Shown: positions 9,186 through 17,343 of the stretch, piece by piece
Position numbering within the stretch: position 1 is the first letter of the stretch
Layout of the letters: every line of letters starts with the position of its first letter
Assembly: GCA_036389795.1 (NCBI GenBank)
Contig: DASVWD010000239.1
Location: 1 to 43,655, forward strand
Length of the DNA: 43,655 nt
Source: Longimicrobium sp.
Lineage (GTDB): Bacteria > Gemmatimonadota > Gemmatimonadetes > Longimicrobiales > Longimicrobiaceae
Direction: 5' to 3'
Program-made: the position numbers and the translations under genes
The notes under the pieces: model-generated
Databases searched by the model: none
Seen by the model: the letters and a program-made list of their open reading frames with translations, nothing else
Told to the model about the DNA's origin: nothing

Positions 9186-9227
9186 CGGTGGAGTGGTTGG
9201 AGGAGATGATGTATGGGACAACAGGGC

Positions 9228-9446
9228 CTACGCCCGGGGAGCGTTTCGCCGGTAGGGGGGTTCTTGCGATCCCCGCAGACCGATCTGGATGCGCTCGGAC
9301 CGAGGCACTGTGCTCATGGGCGTCCAGAGCGGGATCAAACGCCGAACTCTCGGCGACTGGTCTGCATCCAGCTTGAACTTGCCCGCTCCAAGGGCGCGCT
9401 GAAGCCCCCCAAATGGTTTGTTGAGGATCTCATCGTTCGTGTCCAT
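9228..9446 (-). CDS. Possible 72-residue protein at the 3' end of the oxidase operon
   Basis: Not recognised. ATG 9446 lies 8 bases after the TAA of the cytochrome c gene, with GAGGT about ten bases before it. The frame has 72 codons, starts MDTNDEILNKPFGGLQRALG and ends in a basic Arg/Pro-rich tail. Third codon positions are clearly less GC-rich than in neighbouring genes, so it may be foreign or not coding. No signal peptide, membrane segment or cysteine is present. A near-perfect palindrome CTGAGGTTACCTCAG (9449-9463) covers the upstream stop codon and ribosome-binding region and could control its translation. Confidence 0.3.
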   Translation of the reverse strand: MDTNDEILNKPFGGLQRALGAGKFKLDADQSPRVRRLIPLWTPMSTVPRSERIQIGLRGSQEPPYRRNAPRA

Positions 9447-9454
9447 ACCTGAGG

Positions 9455-9856
9455 TTACCTCAGCGTGTAAAGGTACGCCGCGATGTCGCGCGCGTCGGCG
9501 TCGGTGACGCGGAGGTTGGGCATCGCGGTGGCGCTGTCGATGCCGGGCGGGTCCTTGATCCAGCGCTCCAGGTTGGGCGGCGTGTTCTGCAGCACGCCGG
9601 CGATGTACATGCGGCTCGCCACGCCGGCCAGCGGCGGCCCCACCCGCCCGCGCGCGCCGGGGACGCCGGGGATGGTGTGGCAGGCGTCGCACCCGTAGCG
9701 GCCGATCAGCTCCCGCCCCTTCTGCGGGTTGCCGCCCGTGAGCCGCACCGCGTCGCGCGAGCGGTAGTCCTCGCACCCCGCGAGCACCAGCGCGACGATC
9801 CCCGCCAGCGCCGCCCCGCGCGCCACCGCCCACGCCCCGCCGACCGTTCTGCGCAT
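9455..9856 (-). CDS. Lipid-anchored cytochrome c
   Basis: A 133-residue class I cytochrome c lipoprotein. A signal with lipobox LVLAGC puts the lipidated Cys at position 28. The heme site is CDACH (Cys56, Cys59, His60), and the distal ligand is probably Met in SATAMPNL. It would shuttle electrons at the periplasmic face of the membrane, plausibly to the caa3 oxidase encoded just upstream. A gap of 182 bases containing a family C repeat separates it from the small membrane gene, so it may be transcribed with the operon at reduced level or from its own promoter. Confidence 0.9.
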   Translation of the reverse strand: MRRTVGGAWAVARGAALAGIVALVLAGCEDYRSRDAVRLTGGNPQKGRELIGRYGCDACHTIPGVPGARGRVGPPLAGVASRMYIAGVLQNTPPNLERWIKDPPGIDSATAMPNLRVTDADARDIAAYLYTLR

Positions 9857-9956
9857 CACCCGTCTCCCGCTACCGGGCTCCCGCTCCGCAGGCGGCACGC
9901 GCCCACGCTCCAGGAAACCATGCCGTCCGAGTCGAAGGCCGACCCCGCACCGAACC

Positions 9957-10004
9957 AGCCTGCGAAGGCAGGCTTCTCGCCGTTGTTGCCGCGGGTTCAC
10001 CCGC
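9957..10004 (+). repeat. Two-hairpin repeat family C, copy 3
   Basis: Hairpin A AGCCTGC-GAAG-GCAGGCT (9957-9974), linker TCTCGCCGTTGTTGCC, hairpin B GCGGGT-TC-ACCCGC (9991-10004). It sits in the gap between the small membrane subunit gene and the cytochrome c gene. Confidence 0.8.
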
Positions 10005-10038
10005 CCCTGCCCGAATCGCACCCCGCACTTCGCACTCA

Positions 10039-10434
10039 CTACAGCTGGCACGGCCGCAGGATCACCGTCCCCGCCCACTGGGCCAGGATGATGAGCGCGA
10101 AGAACGCGCCGAGCACCATCCCCACGATCGCCAGGAAGCGGCTGCGCGGGAGCGTTCCTGCGCCCTCCGTGGGCCAGTCGCGCCCCAGCTCGCGCCAGTG
10201 GGCGCGCGACAGCAGCCCGCCCGCAACCGCCAGCGCCAGGGAGACCAGGTTGGCCAGGTGCACCCACACCTCGCCGTCGCGGCACGCCACGGGGACCAGC
10301 GCGTACGCCACCTGCAGGTTCAGGAAGAACGCCGCCGCGGGGAGCAGCACCCCCACCCACAGGGGGACGAACCCCCGCGGGCGGTCGAAGCGCGTCTCGC
10401 CGCGCACGCTCGCGTCGGTCTCGGCTACAGCCAT
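10039..10434 (-). CDS. Small membrane protein of the caa3 oxidase operon
   Basis: A 131-residue protein with three membrane segments (about 18-47, 56-75 and 99-122 by hydrophobicity). It starts inside the end of the subunit III gene (10-base overlap). Position and size match the small subunit IV-like proteins that close many caa3 operons, but I see no motif proving membership. It has no heme- or copper-binding motif. It probably stabilises or helps assemble the oxidase. Confidence 0.75.
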   Translation of the reverse strand: MAVAETDASVRGETRFDRPRGFVPLWVGVLLPAAAFFLNLQVAYALVPVACRDGEVWVHLANLVSLALAVAGGLLSRAHWRELGRDWPTEGAGTLPRSRFLAIVGMVLGAFFALIILAQWAGTVILRPCQL

Positions 10435-11039
10435 CGCGGGGAGAAGTAGACCAGGAAGTAGAGCGGCACCCACACCAGCGACAGGAAGTACTGGTAGACC
10501 GCCGCGTCCTCGGCGTCGGAGAAGTGCTTGTCCTCCCACTTCGACGAGTAGGAGAGCGCCGCGAACACCCCCGTCTCGAGCAGGTCCGCGATCAGCAGGG
10601 TGGCGTGGGCCCCCAGCACCAGCCAGGCCACCGAGCCGTAGGCGTTCTCGTCCCAGCGCACGTTCAGCGAGCGCAGCTCGAAGTAGCGGAGCACGGTGGC
10701 CGCCAGCGACATCGCCGCCCCGACCGTGAGCCAGAGCCGCACCGGGACCAGCTCCCGCCGGAGCGCCGCCCGGTGGACGAACGCCAGGGGGACGATGACC
10801 AGCAGGATGAGCACCAGGTTGACGGTCGGCACCAGCAGGTCCGGGAGCGGCACCGGCGGCGGCGGCCAGGTGAGGAAGTTCCGGCGCAGGTAGAGGTAGG
10901 CGGCCGCGCAAATGGCCAGCGTGGCGCCCTCGATGGTCATGAACGAGAGGGTGCCCCACCAGTTCACGGACTTCGAGCCGAAGACGACCTCCGGCAGCCC
11001 GGAGACGTCGAGCGTGGCGCGGCGCGGCTCGGGCGTCAT
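10425..11039 (-). CDS. ctaE: Cytochrome c oxidase subunit III
   Basis: A 204-residue integral membrane protein with five segments, consistent with the short bacterial form of subunit III. Recognisable features are the first helix SFMTIEGATLAICAAAYLYL and the conserved acidic/His residues in VLGAHATLLIADLLETGVF. Subunit III stabilises proton uptake in the heme-copper oxidase. The ATG overlaps the subunit I stop (ATGA) and the 3' end overlaps the small membrane protein gene. Confidence 0.9.
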   Translation of the reverse strand: MTPEPRRATLDVSGLPEVVFGSKSVNWWGTLSFMTIEGATLAICAAAYLYLRRNFLTWPPPPVPLPDLLVPTVNLVLILLVIVPLAFVHRAALRRELVPVRLWLTVGAAMSLAATVLRYFELRSLNVRWDENAYGSVAWLVLGAHATLLIADLLETGVFAALSYSSKWEDKHFSDAEDAAVYQYFLSLVWVPLYFLVYFSPRWL

Positions 11040-12973
11040 CCCTTGGGATCCTCCGTGCGCTTCGGCGGCAGGCCCCAGAGCACCAGGAAGGGGAAGAGCA
11101 GCACGGTCCCCAGCACCGCGCCCCAGGGGGTGAAGACCAGCGCGATCAGGAGCGCCCCCGTGGCCAGCGCCGCGAAGAAAGGCCACGGCGTGTCGCCCGG
11201 CAGCGGGTGGCGGGCCTCGGGGTCGGCGTCCATGGTGCTGGTGATCAGCACCTCGCGCCGGTCCGTCCTGAGCCCCGTCACCACCGGCGCGTCCGCCGTC
11301 TGCTGCCAGAGCGGCGAGCGCCCCTGCACCACGGGGATGTGCAGGAAGTTGTAGGACGGCGGCGGCGAGCTGGTGGCCCACTCCAGCGAGTCGGCGCCCC
11401 ACGGGTCGTCGCCCGCCGGGGTGCCGCCGCGCAGGCTCTTCAGCACGTTGGCCACGAAGACGAGCGCGCTCAGCGCGATGGTGAAGGCGCCCACCGTGGC
11501 CAGCAGGTTCAGGTCGCCCCAGCCGGTGCCCGCGAGGTAGGTGTAGACCCGGCGCGGCATCCCCATCAGCCCCAGGAAGTGCATGGGGAAGAAGGTGAGG
11601 TTCACGCCGACGAAGAAGAGCCAGAAGTTCACCTTCCCCATCCGCTCGTCCATCAGCCGGCCGGTGAACTTGGGGAACCAGTAGTAGAACGCGGCCCAGA
11701 GCGGGAAGAGCGCCCCCCCGATCAGCACGTAGTGGAAGTGGGCCACCACGAAGAAGGTGTCGTGCGCCTGCAGGTCGAAGGGGATCGACGCCAGCATCAC
11801 CCCCGTGACCCCGCCGATCACGAAGAGGAAGATGAAGCCCAGGATGAAGAGCAGCGGCGTGTCGAACCGGGGGCGGCCCGCCCAGAGCGTGGCGATCCAG
11901 CAGAAGATCTGCACCCCGCTGGGGATGGCGATCATGATGCTGGCGGCGGTGAAGAAGCTCTGCCCCATCTGGAAGATCGGGGTGGCGAACATGTGGTGCA
12001 CCCACAGCCCGAACCCCACGAAGCCGTTGGCCACCAGCGACAGCACGATGGCCGTGTAGCCGAACACCTCGCGCCGCGTGAAGGCCGGCAGCATGGCCGA
12101 GACCATCCCCGTGGCGGGGATGAAGATGATGTAGACCTCGGGGTGCCCGAAGAACCAGAAGAGGTGCTGCCAGAGGAGCGCGTCGCCCCCTTCGGCCGGG
12201 TTGAAGAAGTGCGTGCCCACGCCGATCATGCGGTCCATCGCCAGCATCATGCTCCCCGACGCCACCGTGGGCATGGCGAAGAGCACCATGAAGCTGGTGA
12301 CCAGCATCGACCACACGAAGAGCGGGATGCGGTTCAGCGACATCCCGGGCGCGCGCATCTTGAAGATGGTGACGGTCAGCTCGATGGCCGCCACCAGCGC
12401 CGCGATCTCGGTGAAGGTGATGGTCTGCGCCCAGATGTCGGAGCGCTTCCCCGGCGCGTACTCGGGGCCCGACAGCGGCACGTAGTTGAACCAGCCGTTG
12501 TCCGGGCCCGAGTTGGTCAGCAGGCTGACGTAGAGGAAGACCCCCCCGATCAGGAACACCCAGTACCCGAAGGCGTTCAGCCGCGGGAAGCTCACGTTGC
12601 GGGTGCCGAGCATCAGCGGCACGAAGTACAGCGCCATGGCCTCCATCACGGGCACGGCGAAGAGGAACATCATGGTGGTGCCGTGCGTGCTGAAGAGCTG
12701 GTCGTACTGGTCGGGGCCGATGAAGCCGTTCTCCGGGCGCGCGAGCTGGATGCGCATCAGGAGCGCCTCGATCCCGCCGAGCACCAGGAAGACGAAGGTG
12801 GTGACGACGTAGCGCGCGGCGATCGCCTTGTGGTTGGTGGTGAAGAGCCACCCCGCCACCCCCGGCTTGCGGCGCCAGACGCGGTCCAGCTCGGCGGTCT
12901 CCCGCTCGCCCAGGAGCCCCGCGGGCGGCTGCGCCTTCCTTTCCTCGGCCACCCCGCTCGGCGGTGGGTTCAT
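11036..12973 (-). CDS. ctaD: Cytochrome c oxidase subunit I (caa3 type)
   Basis: A 645-residue catalytic subunit of an A-type heme-copper oxidase reducing O2 to water. Metal ligands are visible: heme a His97 (STHGTTMMF) and His414, heme a3 His412 (AHFHYVL), CuB His277, His326 and His327 (GHPEVY, WVHHMFA), and the cross-linked Tyr281. Twelve core helices are followed by a C-terminal extension with two more segments (about 596-635), as in caa3-type enzymes of thermophiles and bacilli. The gene overlaps subunit II upstream and subunit III downstream by four bases each. No frameshift is present. Confidence 0.97.
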   Translation of the reverse strand: MNPPPSGVAEERKAQPPAGLLGERETAELDRVWRRKPGVAGWLFTTNHKAIAARYVVTTFVFLVLGGIEALLMRIQLARPENGFIGPDQYDQLFSTHGTTMMFLFAVPVMEAMALYFVPLMLGTRNVSFPRLNAFGYWVFLIGGVFLYVSLLTNSGPDNGWFNYVPLSGPEYAPGKRSDIWAQTITFTEIAALVAAIELTVTIFKMRAPGMSLNRIPLFVWSMLVTSFMVLFAMPTVASGSMMLAMDRMIGVGTHFFNPAEGGDALLWQHLFWFFGHPEVYIIFIPATGMVSAMLPAFTRREVFGYTAIVLSLVANGFVGFGLWVHHMFATPIFQMGQSFFTAASIMIAIPSGVQIFCWIATLWAGRPRFDTPLLFILGFIFLFVIGGVTGVMLASIPFDLQAHDTFFVVAHFHYVLIGGALFPLWAAFYYWFPKFTGRLMDERMGKVNFWLFFVGVNLTFFPMHFLGLMGMPRRVYTYLAGTGWGDLNLLATVGAFTIALSALVFVANVLKSLRGGTPAGDDPWGADSLEWATSSPPPSYNFLHIPVVQGRSPLWQQTADAPVVTGLRTDRREVLITSTMDADPEARHPLPGDTPWPFFAALATGALLIALVFTPWGAVLGTVLLFPFLVLWGLPPKRTEDPKG

Positions 12974-13992
12974 CGGAGCGTCTCCAGGTAGCTGAGCAGG
13001 GCGTGCAGGTCCTTCGGGTCGATCGGGTTGGCCGGCATGCGCGTCCCCGGCTTGATCCGCTGCGGGTCGGTGATCCAGCCGCCCAGGTGCCCGCGGTTGT
13101 TGGGCAGCACGGCCGCGGCGATGGTGCGGCGGCTGGCCAGGTGCGTGAGGTCCGGAGCCACGCTCCCCCCCGCCGGCGTGCCGCGGATGGTGTGGCACAT
13201 CACGCAGGCGTTGCCCAGGAAGACCTCGAGCCCCCTGCGCGTCACCGAGTCCGCCGGCGGCCGCGCGTTGGTGAGCTGGTGCTCGAACCAGCGGGCGAAC
13301 TCGGCCTCGGGCTCGGCCACCACCTCCAGGCCCATCTTGGCGTGCTGGTGCCCGCAGAACTCGGCGCACTGGCCGCGGTAGACGCCCGGCCGGTCGGCGC
13401 GCAGCCAGGTGAGCGTGGTGTAGCCGGGGATCAGGTCCTTCTTCCCGTGCAGGTTGGGCACCCAGAACGAGTGGATCACGTCGTCGGACTGCAGCATCAG
13501 CCGCACGGGCCGGCCGACGGGAATGTGGATCTCGTTGGCGATGGTCAGGTGCCGGCTCTCGTCGGGGTCCACGTAGGTGGCCTCCCACCACCACTGGTGA
13601 CCGGTGACGGTGATGGTGAGGATGTTCCGGTTCTGCGGCGTGGCCACCGCGCGGCCGGTGAAGAAGTCCAGGAGGAGGAAGACCACCAGGATCGCCACCG
13701 TGGCGCCCACGGCGGTGGTGACCCCGCGCCGCATCCGCCGCTCCTTCTCCTCGGGCTGGATCTCGTCGCGCCGGCGGTGGAAGACGGCGTAGAGGAGCGC
13801 CGCCATGACGATGAGCCACACGGCGGAGGCCACCACCAGCATCGGCCAGAAGAGGTTCTCGATGCGCTCCGCCTGGATCCCCGCCGGGTTCAGCACGTTC
13901 TGCCGTCCCCCGCACGCGGCGAGGAGGACGGCGGCCGCGGCGGCGGGCGCGGGGCGGAGGAGGGGAAGGACGCGGCGCACGGCGGACCTCAC
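12970..13992 (-). CDS. ctaC: Cytochrome c oxidase subunit II with fused cytochrome c domain
   Basis: A 340-residue caa3-type subunit II. The lipoprotein signal ends at LLAAC (Cys27). Two membrane helices (about 46-70 and 93-111) lead to the CuA cupredoxin domain with GHQWWWE and ligands His174, Cys209, Glu211, Cys213, His217 and Met220 (CAEFCGHQHAKM). A C-terminal cytochrome c domain has CVMCH (Cys263, Cys266, His267) and a probable axial Met in GTRMPANP. It takes electrons from periplasmic cytochrome c and passes them to subunit I. I chose GTG 13992, which overlaps the upstream stop (GTGA); an internal GTG four codons later is possible. Confidence 0.95.
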   Translation of the reverse strand: MRSAVRRVLPLLRPAPAAAAAVLLAACGGRQNVLNPAGIQAERIENLFWPMLVVASAVWLIVMAALLYAVFHRRRDEIQPEEKERRMRRGVTTAVGATVAILVVFLLLDFFTGRAVATPQNRNILTITVTGHQWWWEATYVDPDESRHLTIANEIHIPVGRPVRLMLQSDDVIHSFWVPNLHGKKDLIPGYTTLTWLRADRPGVYRGQCAEFCGHQHAKMGLEVVAEPEAEFARWFEHQLTNARPPADSVTRRGLEVFLGNACVMCHTIRGTPAGGSVAPDLTHLASRRTIAAAVLPNNRGHLGGWITDPQRIKPGTRMPANPIDPKDLHALLSYLETLR

Positions 13993-14525
13993 GGCGGCGG
14001 CGCCTGCGTGGGCGGCTTGACGGTGACGCGGCGCTCCGGGTCGGGGTTGGCGTCCTCCAGCTGGTCGCCGCGGCCGGACCAGGTGTCGAAGGGCGTCAGC
14101 TCGGAGAGCGAGCGCACGTACGCCACCAGTTTCCAGGTGTCGGCGGTGCCGATGCGGCCCTTGAAGGAGGGCATCCCGTTGGGGCGCCCCTGCTGGATCG
14201 TCTGGAAGATGTTCTCGGGCTCGCTCCCGTAGATCCACTGGTCGTCGATGAGCGGCGGGCCCATGCTCCCCCCGCCCCCCGGCGAGTGGCAGCCGGCGCA
14301 GTTGAACCACGAGAAGAGGCGCTTCCCCTCGGAGACCGCCCAGGCGTTCTCCTCGTAGACGGTGGCGGTGGCCTCGGGCGTGGGCGGGCCCGCCTGCAGC
14401 CCGCTGGTGCGCACGATCCCCCCGGCCGCGGAGCCCGGCGGCACCTCGCGGAAGTCGCGGTCCTCGCGCTCGCAGGCGGCGAGCAGGGCCGCCAGGGCCA
14501 GCACCGTCGGGGCGAAGCAGCGCAT
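13989..14525 (-). CDS. Lipoprotein cytochrome c, probable acceptor for the PQQ dehydrogenase
   Basis: A 178-residue mono-heme cytochrome c. The signal ends at LLAAC (Cys18). The heme motif is CAGCH in FNCAGCHSPGGGGSMGPPL, with the axial Met probably in NGMPSFKG. It lies between the XoxJ-like gene and the oxidase genes, so it may play the XoxG role: taking electrons from the dehydrogenase and giving them to CuA. I chose ATG 14525 because GAGGAAAGAG stands before it; ATG 14546 would instead overlap the upstream stop as ATGA and add seven residues. The Pro-rich tail (VKPPTQAPPP) is unusual. Confidence 0.88.
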   Translation of the reverse strand: MRCFAPTVLALAALLAACEREDRDFREVPPGSAAGGIVRTSGLQAGPPTPEATATVYEENAWAVSEGKRLFSWFNCAGCHSPGGGGSMGPPLIDDQWIYGSEPENIFQTIQQGRPNGMPSFKGRIGTADTWKLVAYVRSLSELTPFDTWSGRGDQLEDANPDPERRVTVKPPTQAPPP

Positions 14526-14542
14526 CCGGATCTCTTTCCTCG

Positions 14543-15409
14543 TCATGGTGCCGACGCGACCCGGGGCGTCTCCACGCGCGGCACGCCGTAGCGGTCCAGG
14601 ATCGCGTCGATCTCGGCGCGGCGGCGGCGCAGCACCTCGTCGACCTCCGCGCGCAGGGTGGCGTCGCCGCGGCGCACGCCCATGGAGATGTCGTAGACCA
14701 TGGGGAAGAACGGCAGGTCGACCTGCGGCTCCACGGGGACGATCTCCAGCGGGACGCGGTGCTCGCGCGCCCACCACCCGGCCAGCGGCCCCCAGACCAC
14801 GGCGACGTCGATCTCGCCGGCCGCCAGCGCGTCCATGATGCGCGCCGGCGGGTTGGGCTCGCGGTAGTCGCCGTAGACGCTGTAGCCGCGCAGGTTGCCC
14901 ACGATCCCCCGCCGGGCCAGCGCGTGCGCGGGCGGCGCGTTCGCGTAGTCGTCGCCCAGGAGGGGGACGCCGATCTTCAGCGTGCGCAGCGCCGGGTCGT
15001 CGAACGAGCGGAGGTGGAGCCCGCGGCCGCCGCGGTAGGCGAAGACGTAGGTGGAGCGGTAGTAGGGCCGGGTGGTCTGCACCAGCTCGTAGCTGCTGGG
15101 GACGCCGGCCACCAGGTCGCAGGCGCCGGCGCGCAGCGTGTTGCGGACGAAGCCGCGGCGCTGGGCCCACCAGGTGTAGCGCACCTTCGCCCCCAGGTCG
15201 CGCGCCACCAGCTCGGCGATGCGGTTCTCGAACCCCTCGCCCGCCGCGTTGGAGAACGGGAGGTTGTTGGGGTCGGCGCAGACGCGGAGGGTCCTGCCCT
15301 CGGAGCACGCGGAGAGCGTCGTCGCGAGGACGGCGATCAGCGCCACGCGCGGGCCGCGGAGCCAGGTGCGAAAGTGCGAAAGTGCGAAAGTGCGATGGGA
15401 CCCCCGCAT
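14543..15409 (-). CDS. xoxJ: XoxJ/MxaJ-like periplasmic binding protein
   Basis: A 288-residue solute-binding-type lipoprotein (lipobox LSAC) of the quinoprotein-dehydrogenase-associated family. The opening RTLRVCADPNNLPFSN...GFENRIAELVARDLG and WWAQRRGFVRNTL are strong family signatures. MxaJ/XoxJ proteins are thought to help activate the PQQ dehydrogenase rather than feed a transporter, and no ABC permease lies nearby. It follows the dehydrogenase gene by 68 bases. The start at ATG 15409 lies in the loop of a 109-base inverted repeat, so its first residues (HRTFALSHFRT) are translated from the 8-nt repeat; the only in-frame alternative is a GTG too close to the lipobox. Confidence 0.88.
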   Translation of the reverse strand: MRGSHRTFALSHFRTWLRGPRVALIAVLATTLSACSEGRTLRVCADPNNLPFSNAAGEGFENRIAELVARDLGAKVRYTWWAQRRGFVRNTLRAGACDLVAGVPSSYELVQTTRPYYRSTYVFAYRGGRGLHLRSFDDPALRTLKIGVPLLGDDYANAPPAHALARRGIVGNLRGYSVYGDYREPNPPARIMDALAAGEIDVAVVWGPLAGWWAREHRVPLEIVPVEPQVDLPFFPMVYDISMGVRRGDATLRAEVDEVLRRRRAEIDAILDRYGVPRVETPRVASAP

Positions 15410-15474
15410 GAGCGAGGTCCCGCGCCCGCAGGCGCCGTTCACTTTCGCACTCTCGCACTCTCGCACTTTCGCAC
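15366..15474. repeat. Inverted repeat of 8-nt GTGCGAAA units
   Basis: Left arm 15366-15395 holds three full GTGCGAAA units plus GTGCGA; the right arm 15441-15474 holds the complement (TTTCGCAC/TCTCGCAC units). The arms could form a long hairpin in the gap between the PQQ dehydrogenase and xoxJ-like genes. The xoxJ start codon lies in the loop. The same unit occurs in front of the FNT gene (17992-18024) and, as GTGCGTGA, in front of GH15 (36575-36604). Confidence 0.8.
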
Positions 15475-15477
15475 TCC

Positions 15478-17343
15478 TCACGGCAGCGAGAACACGTACA
15501 GCGTCCCGCCCTTGCTCGTATACTGCGGCAGGTCCTGCATGGCGCCCACGAAGCCGCCGCCCGCGGTGGGGTCCTGCGGCGAGAGGTCGCCCGAGACGAC
15601 GGCGCCCGACCAGCCGCCCACGCCGTCGAAGATCGCCACGTACTGCTTGCCGTCGGGGCCGCGGAAGGTGATCGGCTGGCCGATGATCCCCGAGCCGGTG
15701 CGGAACTGCCAGAGCAGCCTGCCGGTGCGCGCGTCCACCGCCTTGAACCAGCGGTCCATCGTGCCGTAGAACACCACGTCGCCCGCGGTCGCCAGCGCGC
15801 CGCTCCACACGGGGAAGCGCTCGCGGAGCTTCCACACGGCGCGGCGCCCCACCGGGTCCCACGCGGTGAACTCGCCGCGGTGGCCGCCGGGGCCGCCGTA
15901 GAAGCGCACGTTGGCGCCCACGAACGGCGTGCCCGCGATGTAGTTGGCCTCCACCGACTCCCAGTCCATGCACAGGTTCTGGTGCGGCATGTAGAGGAGG
16001 CGCGTGCGCGGGCTCCAGGCGGCGGGCTGCCAGTCCTTGGCCCCCGGCGCGGCGGGGCAGATCTCGCGCGTCACCTCGCCGATGCGCGGCTCCTTCTCGC
16101 TGGCGTACTGGAGCCGGCCGCTCTTGAGGTCCACGCCCTTCGTGGAGGTGATGTAGACGTAGGGGTCGGCGGAGAGCACCTGGCCGGTGCCGCGGTCCAT
16201 CACGTACACGTAGCCGTTGCGCTCGGCGCGCAGCAGCGCCTGCACGGTGCGCCCGCCGATGGGGAGGTCGACCAGGATGTTCTCGTTGATCCCGTCGTAG
16301 TCGAACAGGTCGTGCGGGGCCCACTGGTAGAACCAGCGCGCCTGCCCGTCGTCGGGGTCGCGCGCGAAGATGCCGGCCGACCACTTGTTGTCGCCGGGGC
16401 GCTGGGCGGGGTTCCAGGGGCCGGGGTTGCCGGTGCCGTAGTAGATCAGGTCCAGCCGCGGGTCGTACGACACCCACCCCCACACGGTGGCGCCCCCGGT
16501 CTTCCACATGTCGGGCGGCCAGGTGGTCACGCCCAGGTTGTTCCCCCGGTCGCTGGCGTAGAAGGGCCGGAAGCCGGGGCCGATCAGCACGTCGGGGTCG
16601 GGGCCCGTGTTGTACGCCTTCCAGACGGTGCGCCCGGTGCCGGCGTCGAGCGCCTGGACCCACCCGCGCACCCCCATCTCGCCGCCGGCGTTGCCGACGA
16701 TGACCTTCCCCTTCACCACCAGGGGGGCCATGGTCATCGTCTCGCCCCTGTTGATGTCGCCCAGCTTCACGCGCCACACCTCGCGGCCGGTGGCGGCGTC
16801 GACGGCGACGGCCTGGTTGTCGAGGGTGACGTAGAAGAGGCGCCCGTCGGCGTAGGCGGCGCCGCGGTTGACCAGGTCGCAGCAGGCCACCCCCGGCGCC
16901 GAGCGCTCGAAGGGCGGGCGGTAGCTCCACTTCACCTCGCCCTGGCGGGTGAGGTCCAGCGCGTAGAGGAAGTTGGGGAACGGCGTCACCACGTACATGG
17001 TGTTGCCGACCACGAGGGGGGCGCCCTCGTGGCCGCGCGTGTTCCCGGTGGTGAAGGTCCACGCCAGCTTGAGGCTGGCGACGTTCTGCGCGGTGATCTG
17101 GGCGAGCCCGCTGAAGCGCGTGTTGGCGTAGTCCTTCGACGCCATCAGCCACTGCCCGTCGTCGGGCGTGGCGGCGCCCCGCACTTCGGTGGGCGGCGTG
17201 GCGGAGGGGCCGGGGACGGTGCTCGGCTGGTCTTCGGGCTCGTTCCCCTCCTTGCACGCGGCGAGGAGGACGGCGCAGGCGCAGAGCGCGAGCGGGAGCC
17301 GGCGGACGCCGGAACGGACACTTGTGGACGAAGGCGAAAACAC
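15478..17343 (-). CDS. xoxF: Lanthanide-type PQQ-dependent alcohol dehydrogenase (XoxF-like), lipid-anchored
   Basis: A 621-residue type I quinoprotein alcohol dehydrogenase with an eight-bladed propeller. The adjacent cysteines of the disulfide ring are Cys154-Cys155 (VACCDL). Metal/PQQ ligands can be placed at Glu222 (AGGEMGVRG), Asn306 (GNPGPWNP) and catalytic Asp348. Two residues later Asp350 (LFDYDG) is the extra Asp that marks lanthanide-using XoxF/PedH enzymes; calcium enzymes have Ala or Ser there. The N-terminus ends in lipobox LLAAC (Cys30), whereas XoxF proteins are usually soluble. There is no C-terminal heme domain, so it needs a separate cytochrome c, supplied downstream. Start GTG 17343 is the only in-frame choice before the signal. 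Methanol or another short alcohol is the likely substrate, by family. Confidence 0.93.
   Translation of the reverse strand: MFSPSSTSVRSGVRRLPLALCACAVLLAACKEGNEPEDQPSTVPGPSATPPTEVRGAATPDDGQWLMASKDYANTRFSGLAQITAQNVASLKLAWTFTTGNTRGHEGAPLVVGNTMYVVTPFPNFLYALDLTRQGEVKWSYRPPFERSAPGVACCDLVNRGAAYADGRLFYVTLDNQAVAVDAATGREVWRVKLGDINRGETMTMAPLVVKGKVIVGNAGGEMGVRGWVQALDAGTGRTVWKAYNTGPDPDVLIGPGFRPFYASDRGNNLGVTTWPPDMWKTGGATVWGWVSYDPRLDLIYYGTGNPGPWNPAQRPGDNKWSAGIFARDPDDGQARWFYQWAPHDLFDYDGINENILVDLPIGGRTVQALLRAERNGYVYVMDRGTGQVLSADPYVYITSTKGVDLKSGRLQYASEKEPRIGEVTREICPAAPGAKDWQPAAWSPRTRLLYMPHQNLCMDWESVEANYIAGTPFVGANVRFYGGPGGHRGEFTAWDPVGRRAVWKLRERFPVWSGALATAGDVVFYGTMDRWFKAVDARTGRLLWQFRTGSGIIGQPITFRGPDGKQYVAIFDGVGGWSGAVVSGDLSPQDPTAGGGFVGAMQDLPQYTSKGGTLYVFSLP

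Noticed and set aside
11207-12991. 594-codon frame opposite cytochrome oxidase subunit I
   Set aside because: Shadow of ctaD, which has every heme and copper ligand on the minus strand.
15366-15474. Possible CRISPR-like array
   Set aside because: The units are 8 nt, without spacers, and arranged as an inverted pair; no cas genes are near.
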